From Toxorhynchites rutilus septentrionalis (Eukaryota; Arthropoda; Insecta; Diptera; Culicidae): a stretch of 64,000 bases of DNA. The stretch's first letter is position 1; every line of letters starts with the position of its first letter. This document shows positions 44,516 to 57,260 of this stretch, in pieces. Position numbers and translations under genes: made by a program. The notes below the pieces were generated by a model. The model was not told where the DNA came from. It saw only the letters and a list, made by a program, of their open reading frames with translations, and did not search any database. Where the stretch lies: NCBI RefSeq assembly GCF_029784135.1, contig NC_073745.1, positions 105,414,322-105,478,321 of the forward strand, read 5' to 3'.

Positions 44516-47349
44516 GTTTTAGGGGGGGAACACCGGTCTGGGAGGTCGAAGAATCGATTTATTTCTTTTTTGCATTTTTGGCATGCTTGTGCCCTCAGAA
44601 ATGTAGTCCTAAAAGGATTTTTCGATATTTGATTTCGTTGGAATGTTACAGCCAAAAGTATGAGTTTTTTGTTGTTTTTTTTTGGTAATTAATTTTTTAG
44701 ATTTTTCATGAGCTTCTAAACAGCGATTTCGCATGAAAAAATTTCTCATTTTTAGCAAAAATGCCCACCATTTTGCCAATTTTCCGAATTTTCCAAAACC
44801 CTCTCATGTAACGCTTTAGGTATTGTCCTAAAGTTTCAAAATAATCATTCTAATTTTTTCTGTGACACCCCGTAAGTTCAGAACCGGTACAACGAACAAG
44901 GTGCTGATTTTCAGACAGCATCTACGCATCCCGCTGCCAGCAGCGTAACAATAATTATTTGTGCACTCAAAAAATGGGAAATAAAGTTACGGTAATCACC
45001 ATCACACTATGAATTCAACATCAACAACACGTGGGCTCTTCAACCCGACAACAGCACCGACGAAGAAGCTGACATGGCATTCCTGGTAGCAGCGTGGACA
45101 ATCTTGCTAACAGCGAAACTGATGCGGTTTCCCTGACCCAGCAGGACAGTTGACTCCGCACACCGACCAACGGCGACGGACGGAATCCCTGACGCAGCAA
45201 TTGGAAGGATGTGCCCTGCTAGCCAGCTAGGTAGTAGGAACAATAGGAATGAGTTGATCTAAATTTTATTCTCGAGCTAGCACGACGTCGGCAATACATT
45301 GTAATAAAAAATTTAGTGAACAGTGTAATATTTTTTTTATATCCCCTCATTATACATCTTCAAATATACCTTAAACAATAATTTAAAAAAAAATCACGAA
45401 AATTCCTTATTTTTCGACCTTCCAGGCAGGGGTACTCCCTTTAGGCAAACTGCCTTTCTGCAGCGAACAAAGTGATCAAGGGTGTTGGGAATGTCATCCA
45501 ATCAGGCGAAAACCATTCGTAATATAGTATTTTTTACTATTTTATGTGTAATTTTAGTTCTACTTCCATTCTGTTTTTTTTAAATAGTATTTTCTTTATA
45601 CAACAACTTATTTGTGAAACACCAACTTCCATGCTACAATAAGGAACATTGACTCCCCGTGTGAAGCGAAGGTTACAAAGAGTAAATCAAGCTCAAATTA
45701 TTTCGCCCCTTGTGGAACGATCATTGCGCGTGTGTTATCAACTTATCTACATAAGAAGGAAAAAATAAACAATATATTTCAGGAGAATTGAAACCATTTG
45801 TTGTCGTCCTGCAACTAACAATCTCCTCTTACAGTTAACAGCTTGGCGTTAGAGCGTACATTGAAACTTAGAGACGAACCGAAACTCTTTAAAGAGGGGT
45901 TATATTCCACTACGGAGCAGGAAATTGACATGCTTCTTTTAATACTTTTAATACGCTCGCTTCCTCCTTCTCTCGTTTACCTACTATTTCACTTCCTCCT
46001 TTTTTTTTGCTTGCTTTGATAAATGTTCATGTTATTCACTTTGTTTCTGTGTGTATTCGGTATATGTGGGTGTTTGTTTCTTTTAATTTCATACAGATGC
46101 TATATAGAATAGTTTGTTGTAAAAGTTGTAACAGCATTGTTTTGTTTTGGGTGTTTACTATTTCCCAATAAAAATTGTTGGCTTAATTTGTACATAGCTT
46201 CTAGTTCTGAAAGGGTGCGCGCTATAAGTGTATTATTCAGTTCAGTGACAAAGTGCTTTTCCACGACGGTTTTAGATACAAATTGTGCCATCTCCAAAAA
46301 ATGATGTTTTTATTGCGTCAAAATCGATATACAAGTTGAGATGAGTAGGCGACGTTCAACTTGAAACTCCCATGCGCACACACACAACAACAAAAGGGCC
46401 GTAAAAGTTTGTTCTATGTTTCGCAGCTAAATATTAAATTCATTTTGGTGACAAAAATTGGTCGATCGGTTGATCAGCACAAAAATGGACATTACATTAA
46501 AAGTTATCTCAGATGAGGGGGGCTTGTATAGTATTCATTTGCGTCGAACGAAACTTCGAAAGTTCACTTTAGATGTGTTCGAGAATCGAAAGCAGAACTT
46601 TTCTTGTTAGTAAATCTTTCCTGGAATTTTCGATAACCAGCGTATCGAGAAAACATGAAGTAAAAGTTGAGACTTTAAAATGATAACCATAACTAAATGC
46701 ACATATTTAAATTTAAAATAAGTTTAGTGGTTCGAGAAGCAACACTAAACTTATTTGGTTTCGTCGTTTAGAACAATTCCATGCCAAATCAGCCAGCCGG
46801 CCGCTGACTCGAGTCTCTAAGTTTTTTTTAAACTTGGTACTTATGATGGAAACTACCTAAAATCACAATTTTCATTATAATATTACCAATTTGAATTACG
46901 AGTGTTTTTTTTAAAGGGAGTATTCAAAATCGTAACTCGAAATGTAGATGTCTGATGAAAATATGGGGTTTAACGAAATTAAAAAACTTTTGTATCTCAA
47001 AAGGATTTTTTGGAAACCCCTTCCAATTTAACAAAGTTTGGTGTACAGTGGTGCCGTGATAAACTCACCAAAACTATCGGAAATATGTTTTTTTTTTTAA
47101 TTTATGAATTTCAATTTTTTTTGAATTTGTAACCATTTATAGAAAGTAACATGAAAAATGGAATTCACATGCGATTCTATATGAAGAACTATATATGACA
47201 TTTTATCCGTTCTCGAGATATAATCAATTTTAAATAATTGAAATAATGTTCTTGAAATATTCATCTTGATTCTGTCTTCTTCTTGAATGGGAACGTTAAC
47301 CCTGTGGAACTTTTGCCGTCTCAACGTATGCATTAACTAGCGTCATTCA
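44516..47349. other. Intergenic DNA, nothing identified
   Basis: 2.8 kb without transposon ends, exons or RNA genes that I can support. 45600-46500 looks unusually free of repeats and might be UTR or regulatory DNA of the minus-strand gene suspected at 50.1 kb, but this is a guess. Confidence 0.4.
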
Positions 47350-47540
47350 TTAATACTTAGTTGAAATTTCTTAAGCCAAATAACACGCCTCGAATGTAAT
47401 CCGAGGGGTAAGCTCTAGAATACGCGTGACCGCAAGTCGAAGGAAATTTCTTTGACGAAAAATCCCCCCGGCCAGAACGGGAATCGAACTCGAACACCCG
47501 GCATGATAATGTGAGACGCTAACCACTCGGCCACGGGTGC
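47350..47540 (-). mobile_element. tRNA-derived SINE
   Basis: On the minus strand GCACCCGTGGCCGAGTGG opens with a perfect A box (TGGCCGAGTGG), then a B-box-like GAGTTCGATTCCC after about 37 nt. The 3' half does not fold back onto the 5' end as a tRNA acceptor stem, so it is not a tRNA gene. The 3' boundary is approximate. Confidence 0.7.
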
Positions 47541-47689
47541 ACCAATTCTGTATTTCGGTCGAATAGAAATATTTCGATCTACTTGGTAAATCCTATTCCC
47601 CGTTATTCGAGTTGTTTCAAAAATCGTATATCTTTCGTTCGAATATCATACGAGCAGAATGGTCGAATTAGGGAATGACAAATTCGATC

Positions 47690-47938
47690 TCGATCGGTGG
47701 TTAAAGAATCTTCAACGATAATTGTGTCTGAAAATAATTATATTATAATGGCGAGTTTTGGTAGAAGTACTAGGAAATTCATACCAAAAGGAAATCGTAA
47801 ATGGTTAAAGGATAATCAGTCAATGAAGAATTATGCGATTGAACCCACGAACGATCCTATAATAAAAAACGTAAATGTTTAAAAGTATTCATATAAAAAA
47901 AAAATTTTGGACGGGACGGAGTTCGCCAAGTCAGCTAG
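47690..47938 (+). mobile_element. Helitron-like element, 3' fragment
   Basis: It contains GTGTCTGAAAATAATTATAT and GATTGAACCCACGAACG, and ends GCCAAGTCAGCTAG before T, like the other copies. Only the last 250 bp remain. Confidence 0.75.
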
Positions 47939-50051
47939 TCATCAATTTAAACCCTAAGGTCTGGATTGAAGTTCAAGGAAGTTATATGAAAAAAAAATTG
48001 TAACTCGATCTGTTTCAAATCGACAACAAAATTAATATTGAAATAAAAACGGACAAGCCCCACCCTCTGCCAATTCCGTTATATCACAACAGTGGATTCA
48101 AGTATATCAAAATCATTACACAGGTGTATATTTAAAAATGCACTTCTCACGCACTTGCGGGTGCGAGCCTCCTTCAAGGAGTGTATAAAATTACCACTAA
48201 TGAAGGGGTTATTCAAATATGTAACCTATGAACATTTCTATAAGACACTTTTTACGTGAAAGTAATACAGTTTTTTTTGTTGCTGACGCCTCGGTGTTGT
48301 TGTTAGACAGGACTCGCAGCAACAACTGGGTCGTCGTTATAGATTTGAGAAGACACACATTTTGTTTTGTAATACGAAAAGTTTGTTTTCAGTGCTAAGT
48401 ACAATCCTGAAAAATGGGACATTCACGGAGTGTGGAAGGGATTGATTTTCATCGTGTAAGTACAACATCGACGGATTGCTCTGCTAGATTAGCAGCCCGG
48501 GAAAGTGGGGACGACCCAGAATACCGATTCAACACGTGGTTCTCCTGTCACTTATCTCTCATTGCCAATTGTTTGTTTCGAGTATCACAAAACTGTGTTA
48601 TCTACTTCTGTTTAGCTCTCTGCTTTTTGTAGCGCAGTTTTCGTTTTCACTGCCACTGTATTCTGCCTTTTTTTTATTCAATTGCCTAGAAGCCTTTCTA
48701 ATAGTTTCCGTGATGCTTTTGAACATTGATGTTGCATCGTGCGTATGTGGATAGCTATGCCGTATTTGTTATAGCGTTTCATAAATTTGCTGTGGTTTAT
48801 TTACAACCTACTATCTTTCTATATGATCCGATTCTATTTATGTTCTTCATCCTATTTGATCTTCGCTTAGTTAAGTGAGTTCCATTCATTTGCTTACGTT
48901 GTCTATCAGATAGATATATTACCATATAGATTACAATCCTAAGCTAAAGAAAATTATACAATAAATAATAATCCTTCTATGCGACAAGCCGAAACGCTTG
49001 CTAGAGTCGTGGTAAAAATAATAAACAAAAGCATCTTAACTTAAAGTTGTTTTTCAATAATGATAATTTCTATATCTCTTTTTGTCTCCCTCCAAATCGC
49101 TCACTATATATAAAAAAATCATAACTTAAATAACATATAAACGGTTAAATTTGTTGTGTTTCACTCTTTGCTATGCATTTTTTACGCGTTCGGAAAAGCT
49201 GCTTTTCGAAACGTCCTCCCCGTCCCATACTCTGGTAGATTAGAAGACGAAGAACCTCGGAAAATTGATCTGTTGCTTCGCTTGCACATTCGTACATAAA
49301 ACTAGCGTGAATAAAATCAACATCGTGTGTCGACCATTAACTTTCATTCTTTTATTCATTACCGTTTGAACTTTTATCTCTTGTTTTTTTTTCAGGAAGG
49401 AAAACGCTAGAACAAGCTTCTGAAAGTTAGAATGCTAAATAAAACAAAAACAACATTTATACAAAAAGGACATAGAATAAATTAACTCAACATTTTTGTC
49501 GCGTGCGGAGCGTGTTTCCCACGTCTTCCAACTCTCCAGCACTGATGCTGCTCGTCGGTATCTTCCTCCACACACCTCCTTCCTAGTAAGAAATTGCTTG
49601 TGATCTTTTGATTATCCATTTCATTGCTGCTGCTGCTACTTCTACTACTACTCTATATATAACACAAAAATGATGCTTCAAATTGTTATCCTCCCCACCA
49701 TTGTTGTTCACACTGTTGGTTCACTTTGTTGCTTACCCGACAAATATTCTCTAGTATACAAAAAAACACCTCCAAATACACGTTGTTGCACATTGCTGTT
49801 GTTAGTTTAAGGCCTTCCGATAGTTCCCGACGACAAGAGTGCCAGGAGTGTAGGCGAGCTCGGGTACCGACCAACCACCACCACCATCGTGATCACTAGG
49901 GTGATCGAACGATCTCACGCGTCTGGAAAGGCGAATGTGACGTAGTCAACACTAATCTATACTTTACCGATAGAGCGAGAGCTAAACCATTTGTACAAAT
50001 TATTTCTTCAGATGGTGTTTTTTCATGCCGATGGGACTCTCGATGGAAAAT
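47939..50051. other. Repeat-poor stretch, probably 3' UTR of a minus-strand gene in part
   Basis: From about 48780 to 50051 the DNA has no transposon signature and directly follows (on the minus strand) the stop codon of the glutamine-rich exon. TTTATT (AATAAA on the minus strand) occurs near 49351 and 48667. A short plus-strand frame at 48414 (MGHSRSVEGIDFHR, then GTAAGT) could be a first coding exon of another gene, but nothing downstream supports it. Confidence 0.35.
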
Positions 50052-50204
50052 TTATTTATTCACATTGCTATCACTACTGCTGCTGCTGGGTTCTGTGGGT
50101 TGGGACTGTTGATGTTGATGTTGGTGTTGCTGTTGCTGATGCGGCTGTTGTTGAAGTGGTTCTGGCTCTGTGTCTGCTACTGTTACGGGCTCTTCCGTAG
50201 TTTC
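50052..50204 (-). CDS. Probable terminal coding exon, Gln/His/Ser-rich, of an unidentified gene
   Basis: On the minus strand TTTCAATTACAG (acceptor) precedes GAAACTACGGAAGAG. The frame runs 50 codons, ETTEEPVTVADTEPEPL, then a run dominated by Gln and His (QQQPHQQQQHQHQHQQ) and SSSSSDSNVNK, ending in TAA at 50054-50052. Low-complexity tails of this kind are common in dipteran regulatory proteins, and a repeat-poor 3' flank follows. Upstream exons must lie at higher coordinates, beyond the palindrome or outside the window. I cannot name the gene. The alternative is a chance frame through a CTG-type microsatellite. Confidence 0.45.
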   Translation of the reverse strand, partial: ETTEEPVTVADTEPEPLQQQPHQQQQHQHQHQQSQPTEPSSSSSDSNVNK

Positions 50205-51039
50205 CTGTAATTGAAAGTAATTTATGATAAAACGCTGTTTCAAATTTTCAGTAACTTGTAACGGTCGATGGTCGAACTGTATTTAGAAAACTAATAGCAT
50301 CAGACTAGAGAAAAAGGCTCCATTTTTCCGCGAAATAGAATGGTAGTGTCACCGCCGATAGTAGAAATTCAAGCTCGAAAAAAGATATATTCAGTATAAG
50401 AACTACCCAGCAAACATTAAATCGTATAACTTGCATATTCTAAGTCGTATATAAAATATTTAAAACGTATAAAATGTAAAAAACCCGATTTCATTTATCA
50501 CCACAGATCAAATCGTAATTCGATAGAACAAGAATCGGTTTTGTGATATACACAATCGAAAAATTGATCAAAACGACATGTGCATATCAAGCAGATGCAG
50601 TACATGAGTCGCATAAACTTATTATTCCAATCAATGTATTGCTCCGAAAAATCGTATTATACGCTGTAAAAAATCGTTCAACAGTAAATCATATCAAATT
50701 CCAAATAAGGACATGTTACATCATACTGTAAATTTGACACATAAAAATCCGTAATGGCGTATGTAGAGTGTCGATGTCTGGTAGTGATTTCTATTTAGGG
50801 AAGCAAATTAATCTCTACCATCTGGTAGATGGCAACAGGCCCGATGGTGAAGGTGGAAGCAAGCCTTTGTAGTAATATAGGTAAAACCACGTGTAAAAAT
50901 TGGGTAATAGTATTTGTGAGAGAAGAGCAATTTGTTTCGTTTATTTTGATCTTTGAATGTGAATAGATCAATTCACTTATCAGACTGTGTGGTGCTTCAC
51001 TGACACGAGTCTCAGAATACATTTGAACAAAATAACAAT
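50205..51039. other. Intergenic or intronic DNA, nothing identified
   Basis: AT-rich with scattered CGTATAA-like strings (50420-50760). No supported feature. Confidence 0.4.
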
Positions 51040-51327
51040 TCAATACTGAAGTAAAATGTATGAAGGATATGTTCCGATGAACAATTGCAAATATAAATAT
51101 ATATACATAGAAAGGGCATTTGCATATGAAGTAAAATTCTGACTATACGCGAGCGTAACATGAGCAAGTTTATAACACATGCGAATTGGAGCTCTTTTGG
51201 TATTAACAAGTTCTTCCACATAGTAACTCGATGTTGATAATTCCTTAATATTTTCCTTCGTTGATCGTATTGTTTTCACATATTCACGTTGCGGAGCCTT
51301 AGCCCTTCTCTTCGTTGGCCGAGTCAT
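51040..51327 (-). CDS. Unidentified 95-codon open frame with basic N-terminus
   Basis: It starts MTRPTKRRAKAPQRE and remains polar for about 50 codons, then becomes a hydrophobic, tyrosine-rich sequence that looks like translated AT-rich DNA. The first half could be a genuine exon, with the true coding end earlier. No family is recognised, there is no splice support, and it may be spurious. Confidence 0.18.
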   Translation of the reverse strand: MTRPTKRRAKAPQREYVKTIRSTKENIKELSTSSYYVEELVNTKRAPIRMCYKLAHVTLAYSQNFTSYANALSMYIYLYLQLFIGTYPSYILLQY

Positions 51328-51755
51328 TTTGATTAAATGTAATACTTTTCCGTTTACTATTTTTTAAAGCATAGGCAGCCGTGGCAGTGTTCCGAGCTTT
51401 GCAATACAATTTTCTTAACCAAAGTCAAAGTCGCTGAAACTTACATTATAGACCCATTAAACGTAAAAATAATAATTGTATTGATATCAACACAATTTTA
51501 TTTTATTAATTTTCATGACAACGCTATGATTCAGGAATAACATTTTATTGGATGGTTTTTATAGCTGTTTTGATGATGTTGTCTGACATCATTGTCGAAA
51601 AAGTAACGATGTTTTCACCAGTACAAACAAAACCATTGCGGAAAATTGAAAAATAAAAAGTTAACTTTCAGAGAACTAGCTCGAGTTTTACGAAGTTTTG
51701 TGAAGGCAGATGAAAATTTAATGTTTGGTGAGTAATCGATTAGATTTTGGTTAAT
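51328..51755. other. Flank of the palindrome, nothing identified
   Basis: Unique-looking AT-rich DNA. At 51756 the inverted copy on the far side ends because of the N gap, so the true outer boundary of the palindrome may lie within or beyond this stretch. Confidence 0.4.
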
Positions 51756-52558
51756 ATTACTTGGTGGGAAGTGTGTGCATACGATCATTTTCTTCACACT
51801 GTTTCGCAAAATTATTGATTTCCGGGCGAGGGGTAAGGAAGGAAGATGAAAGGAATGAGCGACATTGTGGCAGCCATTTGCTTCCACCTTCACCTTAACT
51901 TCTTAGGAATTATATTTCAGATAGCCGTTCGAGATTGCTACTGCTCAACAAACCAAACAACCGGAGTTTGAATCCCATTAAGGTAATTTCCTCAGCCAAC
52001 ATCACCACTCATTTCTAGTATTTATTTTCACCTCCCACTAAAAGTCAATTAAATTATTCCTATCTCTACAAACAAAAATGTTCTCAGAAATACAAATGGG
52101 CGACATGTGAGCAGACTTGTGAGCACATTTAATTCTGTGAAATTTTCCGAAAAAAACTGTATATCTGTTTTTTTTTGCAAAAAATCTCTATCAATAAACC
52201 AACGTAAAATGAAAAGAAAGATTTATTTTTATGTTGAATTTATTTTTCTTATTTATGGTTAAAGTCGTATCAATACAACAAAAAAAATCATAAAAAGGTT
52301 TTCTCATAATAAATTATATGATGTTCATACATGGTTTTGTTGAACTCAAATTTTCCGCCAAATTCATCCTTGACACCTCTCCTTGAGCCGATACACAGTT
52401 CTTCTCGTTCAAAATAGAGTCCATCATTGTGGGAGCCAACCGATTTCTGAACTTTGTTTTGTAGGAATATTGAAGCGAGAATATTCACTCAACGCACACG
52501 TGATGTGGAATTATCGAAAAATGTCCCACAAACGACCATACAGTACCATACAAATCTA

Positions 52559-53863
52559 TCTATATATATAAAAATGGATTTCTGTCTGTCTGTCTGATTC
52601 TTATGGACTCGTAAACTACTGAACCGATAGACATGAAAATCGGTGTAGCGGTTTTTGGGGTTGGGGAAGGTTTTCGTGATAGTTTGAGACCCCTCCCCAT
52701 CTCTAAGGGGGGCTGCCATACAAATTAAACACAAATTTCTACATTACTCGAGAATTAAGCAAGCAAATGAAACGAAATTCGGCATGTGGAAGTTTTAGGG
52801 TGCAACAAATGATTTTATGGTGGTCAGATACTCCACCCCCTCTTTAAGGGGGGGGGGGGTGCTGTCATACAAATGAAACACAAATTTCTGCATTACTCGA
52901 GTATTAAACAAACAAATGAAACCAAATTAGGCATGTTGAGGTTTTAGGGTGCAATAAATGTTTTTACGGTGGTTAGATGCTCCTCCCCCCTTACTTAGGG
53001 GGGGGGGGGATTTGGGCTGCCATACAGATGAAACACAAATTTATGCATCACTCCAAAATTAATCAAGCAAATGAAACCAAATTAGGCATAATGAGGTTTT
53101 AGGGTGCAATAAATATTTCTATGGTAGTTAAACTCTCCACCCCCCTCCCTAAGGGGGAGCTGCCGGACAATGAAAGCCAAATTTCTGCATAATCCTAAAA
53201 ATGATCAAGCAAATGGAGCCAAATTTGTCATGCAAATGTTTCAAGGGACACGAAACGTTTCCATGGTGAATAAATATTCTTCCCCTCTCTCTGAGAGGGG
53301 CGGGGACTGCTATACAAATGAAACATTCATTTCTGAATAATTCAAGAACTAATCAAGCAAACTGAACCAAATTAGCCACCTTTCTGAGGGGGGGAGGGGA
53401 ATATTTCTATGATGGTATGACACCCCTCCCTCCTCTGGAATGGAGAGGGGGTCCCATAAAAATATTATATATATTTCAACCAAAAATATTCCAAAAAAAT
53501 TCAGGAAAATTCAAAAAATCGAGAAGGAATTGTCCGATTTAGGGCTGTCTTTATTCTATCATATTTTCTGTTTAAAACATTTATTCCATGTAACGGAGAA
53601 ACATGTTATTTGCAAGTGGTTGAAAAATCTTGAACGAGAATTGTGTCTGAAAATAATCTGATATTATAATGATGAGTTTTGTTAGAAATTCTAGGAATTT
53701 TATAGTAAGAGGTAAATTCAACGAGGTCGATTAGGAGTTCAATCAATGAAAAGTTCTGCGATCGAACCCATGAACTCGCTGAAAGTAAGAAAACGTGAAT
53801 TTTTGAAGGTATTGATAACAAAAAACAAATGTTGGGCGGGACGAAGTTTGCCGGGTCAGCTAG
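52559..53863 (+). mobile_element. Helitron-like non-autonomous element, full length, 1305 bp
   Basis: It starts TCTATATATATAAAA after an A and ends GGGTCAGCTAG before a T. Next to the start lies CTGTCTGTCTGTCTG, then about five 143-bp units, then the unique 3' part. It has no Rep/helicase. It lies directly against a second, older Helitron-like copy (53864-55597) in the same orientation. The mirror copy is at 60436-61741 on the minus strand. Confidence 0.8.
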
Positions 53864-55597
53864 TGAAGCATAAATTTCTGCATAACTCAAGAACTAATCA
53901 AGCAAACAAAACCAATTTCGGTGAAGGTTTTAGGGTGCAATGTTTTTATGCTGGTTAGTCCTCCCCCCCTCTCTAAAGGGAGGCTACCATATAAATTAAA
54001 CACAAATTTCTGCATAACTCGAAAACTAATCAAGCAAATGGAGCCAAATTTGGCATGTGAAGCTTTTAGGGGGCACGAAACGTTTTTATCGTAAATAGAC
54101 ACTGCTCTCCCCTCTCTAAGGTGGGGAGGAGAGCTGCCATACAAATGAAGCATAAATTTCTGCATAACTCAAGAACTAATCAAGCAAATTGAATCAAACC
54201 TGGCATATAGAGGTTTAAGGGATCGATAAACGTTTCTATGGTGGTTCGACACTCCTCCCCCTCTCTTAATGAAGGCTTCCATACAAGTGAAACAGAAACT
54301 TCTGCATAACTCGAGAACTAATCAGGCAAATGGAACCAAATTTGGAATGTGGAGGTTTTAGGAAGCAGGAAACGTTTCTAAGGTGGTTTGACACTCCTCC
54401 CCCTTTCTACAAGGGGGTAGGAGGGGTGGTAGTGTGGTTTGAATAACTCGAAAGCTAATCAGGCGAATGGAACCAAATTTGGAATATGAGACTTTTTGGA
54501 TATGAGAAATGTTTCTATGATGGTATGACACCCTTCTCTCCTCTGAAATGGATAGGGGGTCCCCCCATAAAAATAATACACATATTTCCACCAAACATAT
54601 TCCTATAAGACAATTGAAAAATATCGGAAAAATCTGAAGGAAAATGGGAAAATTCGGAAAATTCAATTCGCCTATGTTTTACAATTACATAGTGACAAGC
54701 TTTGTTAGTCCATTTGATGTTTGCGCTAACGAAATTGATCTTTGTTCGAAAGTGGAAATTGGAAATTTTACTATGGTAAAACGCACTGTCATATCTTCTT
54801 CTATCTATATAAATATAAATAGATCGCCGAATGTGCTGATAAGAGCGAAACTCGAGAAATGAATTGTACGATTTAGGGCTATCTTTGTTCTATCATATTT
54901 TCTGTATCAAACATTTATTCCATGTAACGGGGAAACATGTTATTTGCAAGTGGTTGAAAAATCTTTAACGGGAATTCTGTCTGAAAATATTCTGATATTA
55001 TAATTAGAGATGTCGGGCAATCCTTCGATTAATTCAAATAATCGAATATCTGAAATTATAACCGATTAATTTTGTATCGAATAATTTGAAATCAAAATAT
55101 GAATACATCGAATAATTGTCACTGTAATCGCGATTAATAAAAGAAGGAATCTTTCTCAAGGTTAATGCATTTTAGGCTAATAATTAGGCTATATAATTTT
55201 TTTTATCCAACATTTTTTTATCCAACCATCTAACATCGACAACCCGATAGACCACGCGACCAGAACGACAACGTGATACGTGATTATTTCAAGAAATAAA
55301 TATTCGTTCGATTAACCGAATATTAAAAGACAATTATCCAAATGAATCGAATATCGAAATTGCCCCACCGATTAATCGATAATCGAATAAATGAAAAATT
55401 TCGACATCACTATAATGACGAGTTTTGGAAGAAGTACTAGGAATTTTATAGTGAAAGGTAATTTTAAAGGGCAGATTATAAGATTAATCAATGAACAGCT
55501 CTGCGATTGGACCCATGAACGTGCGCTTAGTAAGAAAACGTGAATGTGATAACGAAAAATAAATTTTGGGCGGGACGAAGTTTGCCGGGTCAGCTAG
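53864..55597 (+). mobile_element. Helitron-like element, 5'-truncated, carrying a hAT-type MITE
   Basis: It begins inside the minisatellite unit (AAGCATAAATTTCTGCATAA) and ends GCCGGGTCAGCTAG at 55597. Its units are more diverged than those of the neighbour. Mirror copy: 58702-60435, minus strand. Confidence 0.75.
55005..55410. mobile_element. hAT-type MITE, about 406 bp
   Basis: Ends TAGAGATGTCG and CGACATCAC(TA) are inverted repeats. TATAAT stands on both sides (54999-55004 and 55411-55416). The uninterrupted Helitron sequence, ATATTATAATGATGAG, is seen at 53663-53677. The interior is rich in ATTAATCG/CGATTAAT motifs in both orientations. Mirror copy: 58889-59294. Confidence 0.75.
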
Positions 55598-55718
55598 TGA
55601 AATAATAAATACATAATAAACATTGCGCTGCGGTGGCATAAATACGTAAGTACCATTTTTTTTCTTATGAATTCTTTTACATTTGCATGGCATTTGTGCT
55701 TTATATTTTTATGTCAAA

Positions 55719-57038
55719 CTAGCTAACCCGGCAAACTTCGTCCCGTTCAAAATTTATTTTTCGTTATCACATCCACGTTTTCTTACTAAGAGCTGTTCAT
55801 GGGTTCAATCGCAGAATTATTCTATGATTGATCTTCTAATCTACCTTTTAAAATTACCTTTTACTATAAAATTCCTAGTACTTCTATCAAAACTCGACAT
55901 TATAATATCAGATTATTTTCAGACATAATTCTCGTTCAAGATTTTTCAACCACTTGCAAATAACATGTTTCTCCGTTACGTTACATGCCAGATTTGGTTT
56001 TATTTGCTTGATTAATTCTCGAGTAATGCAGAAATTTGTGTTTCATTTGTATGGCAGAACCAGCCCCTCCACCCTTCCCCTTAAGAGAGAGGGGAGGAGT
56101 ATCTAACCACTATAGATTCATTTATTGCACCCTAAAACCTCCACATACCAAATTTAATTTCATTTCTTCGATTAATTCTTGAGTAATACAGAAATTTGTG
56201 TTTCATTGTATGGCAAACCCCTCTTAGAGAGGGGTTCCGTAAAAACATTTATTGCACCCTAAAACCTCCACATGCCAAATTTGGTTTTATTTGCTTGATT
56301 ATTTCTTGAGTATTAATGGATGTATGGGAAAAATTCCATCGTCGAATTTCAAAAACCGACCATGTACATTTTGTTCATTGGTCCAAAAAATGATCTGTGC
56401 AAAGTTTCAGCTCGATCGGACATGATTTAGGGGTGCCTCAAAGCGCTCAAAGTTTTGATTTTTTGATCCTCGAAAATCTTCCAAGGGGGTAGTAAAGGAA
56501 ATTTGTTTGGAAAATCTAAATTTTTTTCGATGCCAAATAACTTAAAAATGTATGAATCGTCGAGATCTGGTGTCATCTCGATAAAAAAATTTTTGGCCGA
56601 AAATCGACCTTCTGGGAGCCTGAGAGGCAATGGGGCAATTTAGGGGTGCCTCAAAGCACTCAAAGTTTTGATTGACTTTTTGGCCACTCAGGCTAAGTCC
56701 CAAAAAGTCGATTTTCGGCCGAAAATTTTTTTTTCGTGATAACACCAGATCTCGACGTTTTATTGCATTTTTAAGTCATTTGGCATCGAAAAAAACATTA
56801 GATTTTCGAAATTTCCGTTACTCTCTCCTTGGAAGATTTTCGTGGCTGAAAAAATCAAAACTTTGAGTGCTTTGAGGCACCCCTAAATCATGTCCTTAGA
56901 GAGGGGAGGGGTCTCAAACAGTCACGGAAACCATCCCCGGCCCCAAAAACCCCTACATACCAATTTTCATGTCGATCGGTTCAGTAGTTTCCGAGTCCAT
57001 AAGAATCATACAGACAGAAAGACAGACAGACATCACTC

Positions 57039-57070
<32 letters not shown>
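55719..57070 (-). mobile_element. Helitron-like element running into the palindrome centre
   Basis: The 3' end CTAGCTAACCCGGCAAACTT is at 55719. The 5' part, with CAGACAGAAAGACAGACAGA and a long TA tract, reaches the centre. It is interrupted by the foldback at 56418-56895. Mirror copy: 57229-58580 on the plus strand. The exact TC start cannot be placed because the TA tract is continuous. Confidence 0.7.
56418..56895. repeat. Foldback MITE, 478 bp, inside the Helitron-like element
   Basis: GGACATGATTTAGGGGTGCC at the left is mirrored by GGCACCCCTAAATCATGTCC at the right (centre 56656.5). The arms of about 230 bp are imperfect: ATCTGGTGTCATCTCG against CGTGATAACACCAGAT. Mirror copy in the right arm: 57404-57881. 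Confidence 0.88.
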
Positions 57071-57073
<3 letters not shown>

Positions 57074-57077
57074 CCTT

Positions 57078-57168
<91 letters not shown>

Positions 57169-57169
57169 A

Positions 57170-57221
<52 letters not shown>

Positions 57222-57225
57222 AAGG

Positions 57226-57260
<35 letters not shown>
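57039..57260. repeat. (TA)n tract at the palindrome centre
   Basis: Long TA runs interrupted symmetrically by GGGCCTTCCA and its inverse. The only asymmetric part is about 57127-57172 (TATG, then TATATAAATG), which would be the loop of the giant hairpin. Confidence 0.95.

Larger units (their letters stand above)
51756..57126 (+). repeat. Palindrome, left arm (about 5.4 kb)
   Basis: Each point x in this arm matches the complement of 114299 minus x. Checks: CACCTTAA 51891-51898 against TTAAGGTG 62401-62408; GGGCCTTCCA 57071-57080 against TGGAAGGCCC 57219-57228; Helitron ends 53863/60436 and 55597/58702. The register shifts by one base between about 52275 and 52615 because of two compensating single-base differences. 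The arm is composed of nested Helitron-like elements and MITEs. Confidence 0.97.

Noticed and set aside
44516..47349. Hidden gene in the repeat-poor stretch
   Set aside because: I could not assemble any set of exons with consistent phases; only short frames without conserved motifs.
47458..47540. tRNA gene on the minus strand
   Set aside because: A box perfect and B box close, but the 5' GCACCCG has no complementary 3' end; it is a SINE head.
48414..48632. 72-codon frame with GTAAGT after 14 codons, as a first exon
   Set aside because: The donor-like site alone is weak evidence and no downstream exon was found; mentioned only in the regional note.
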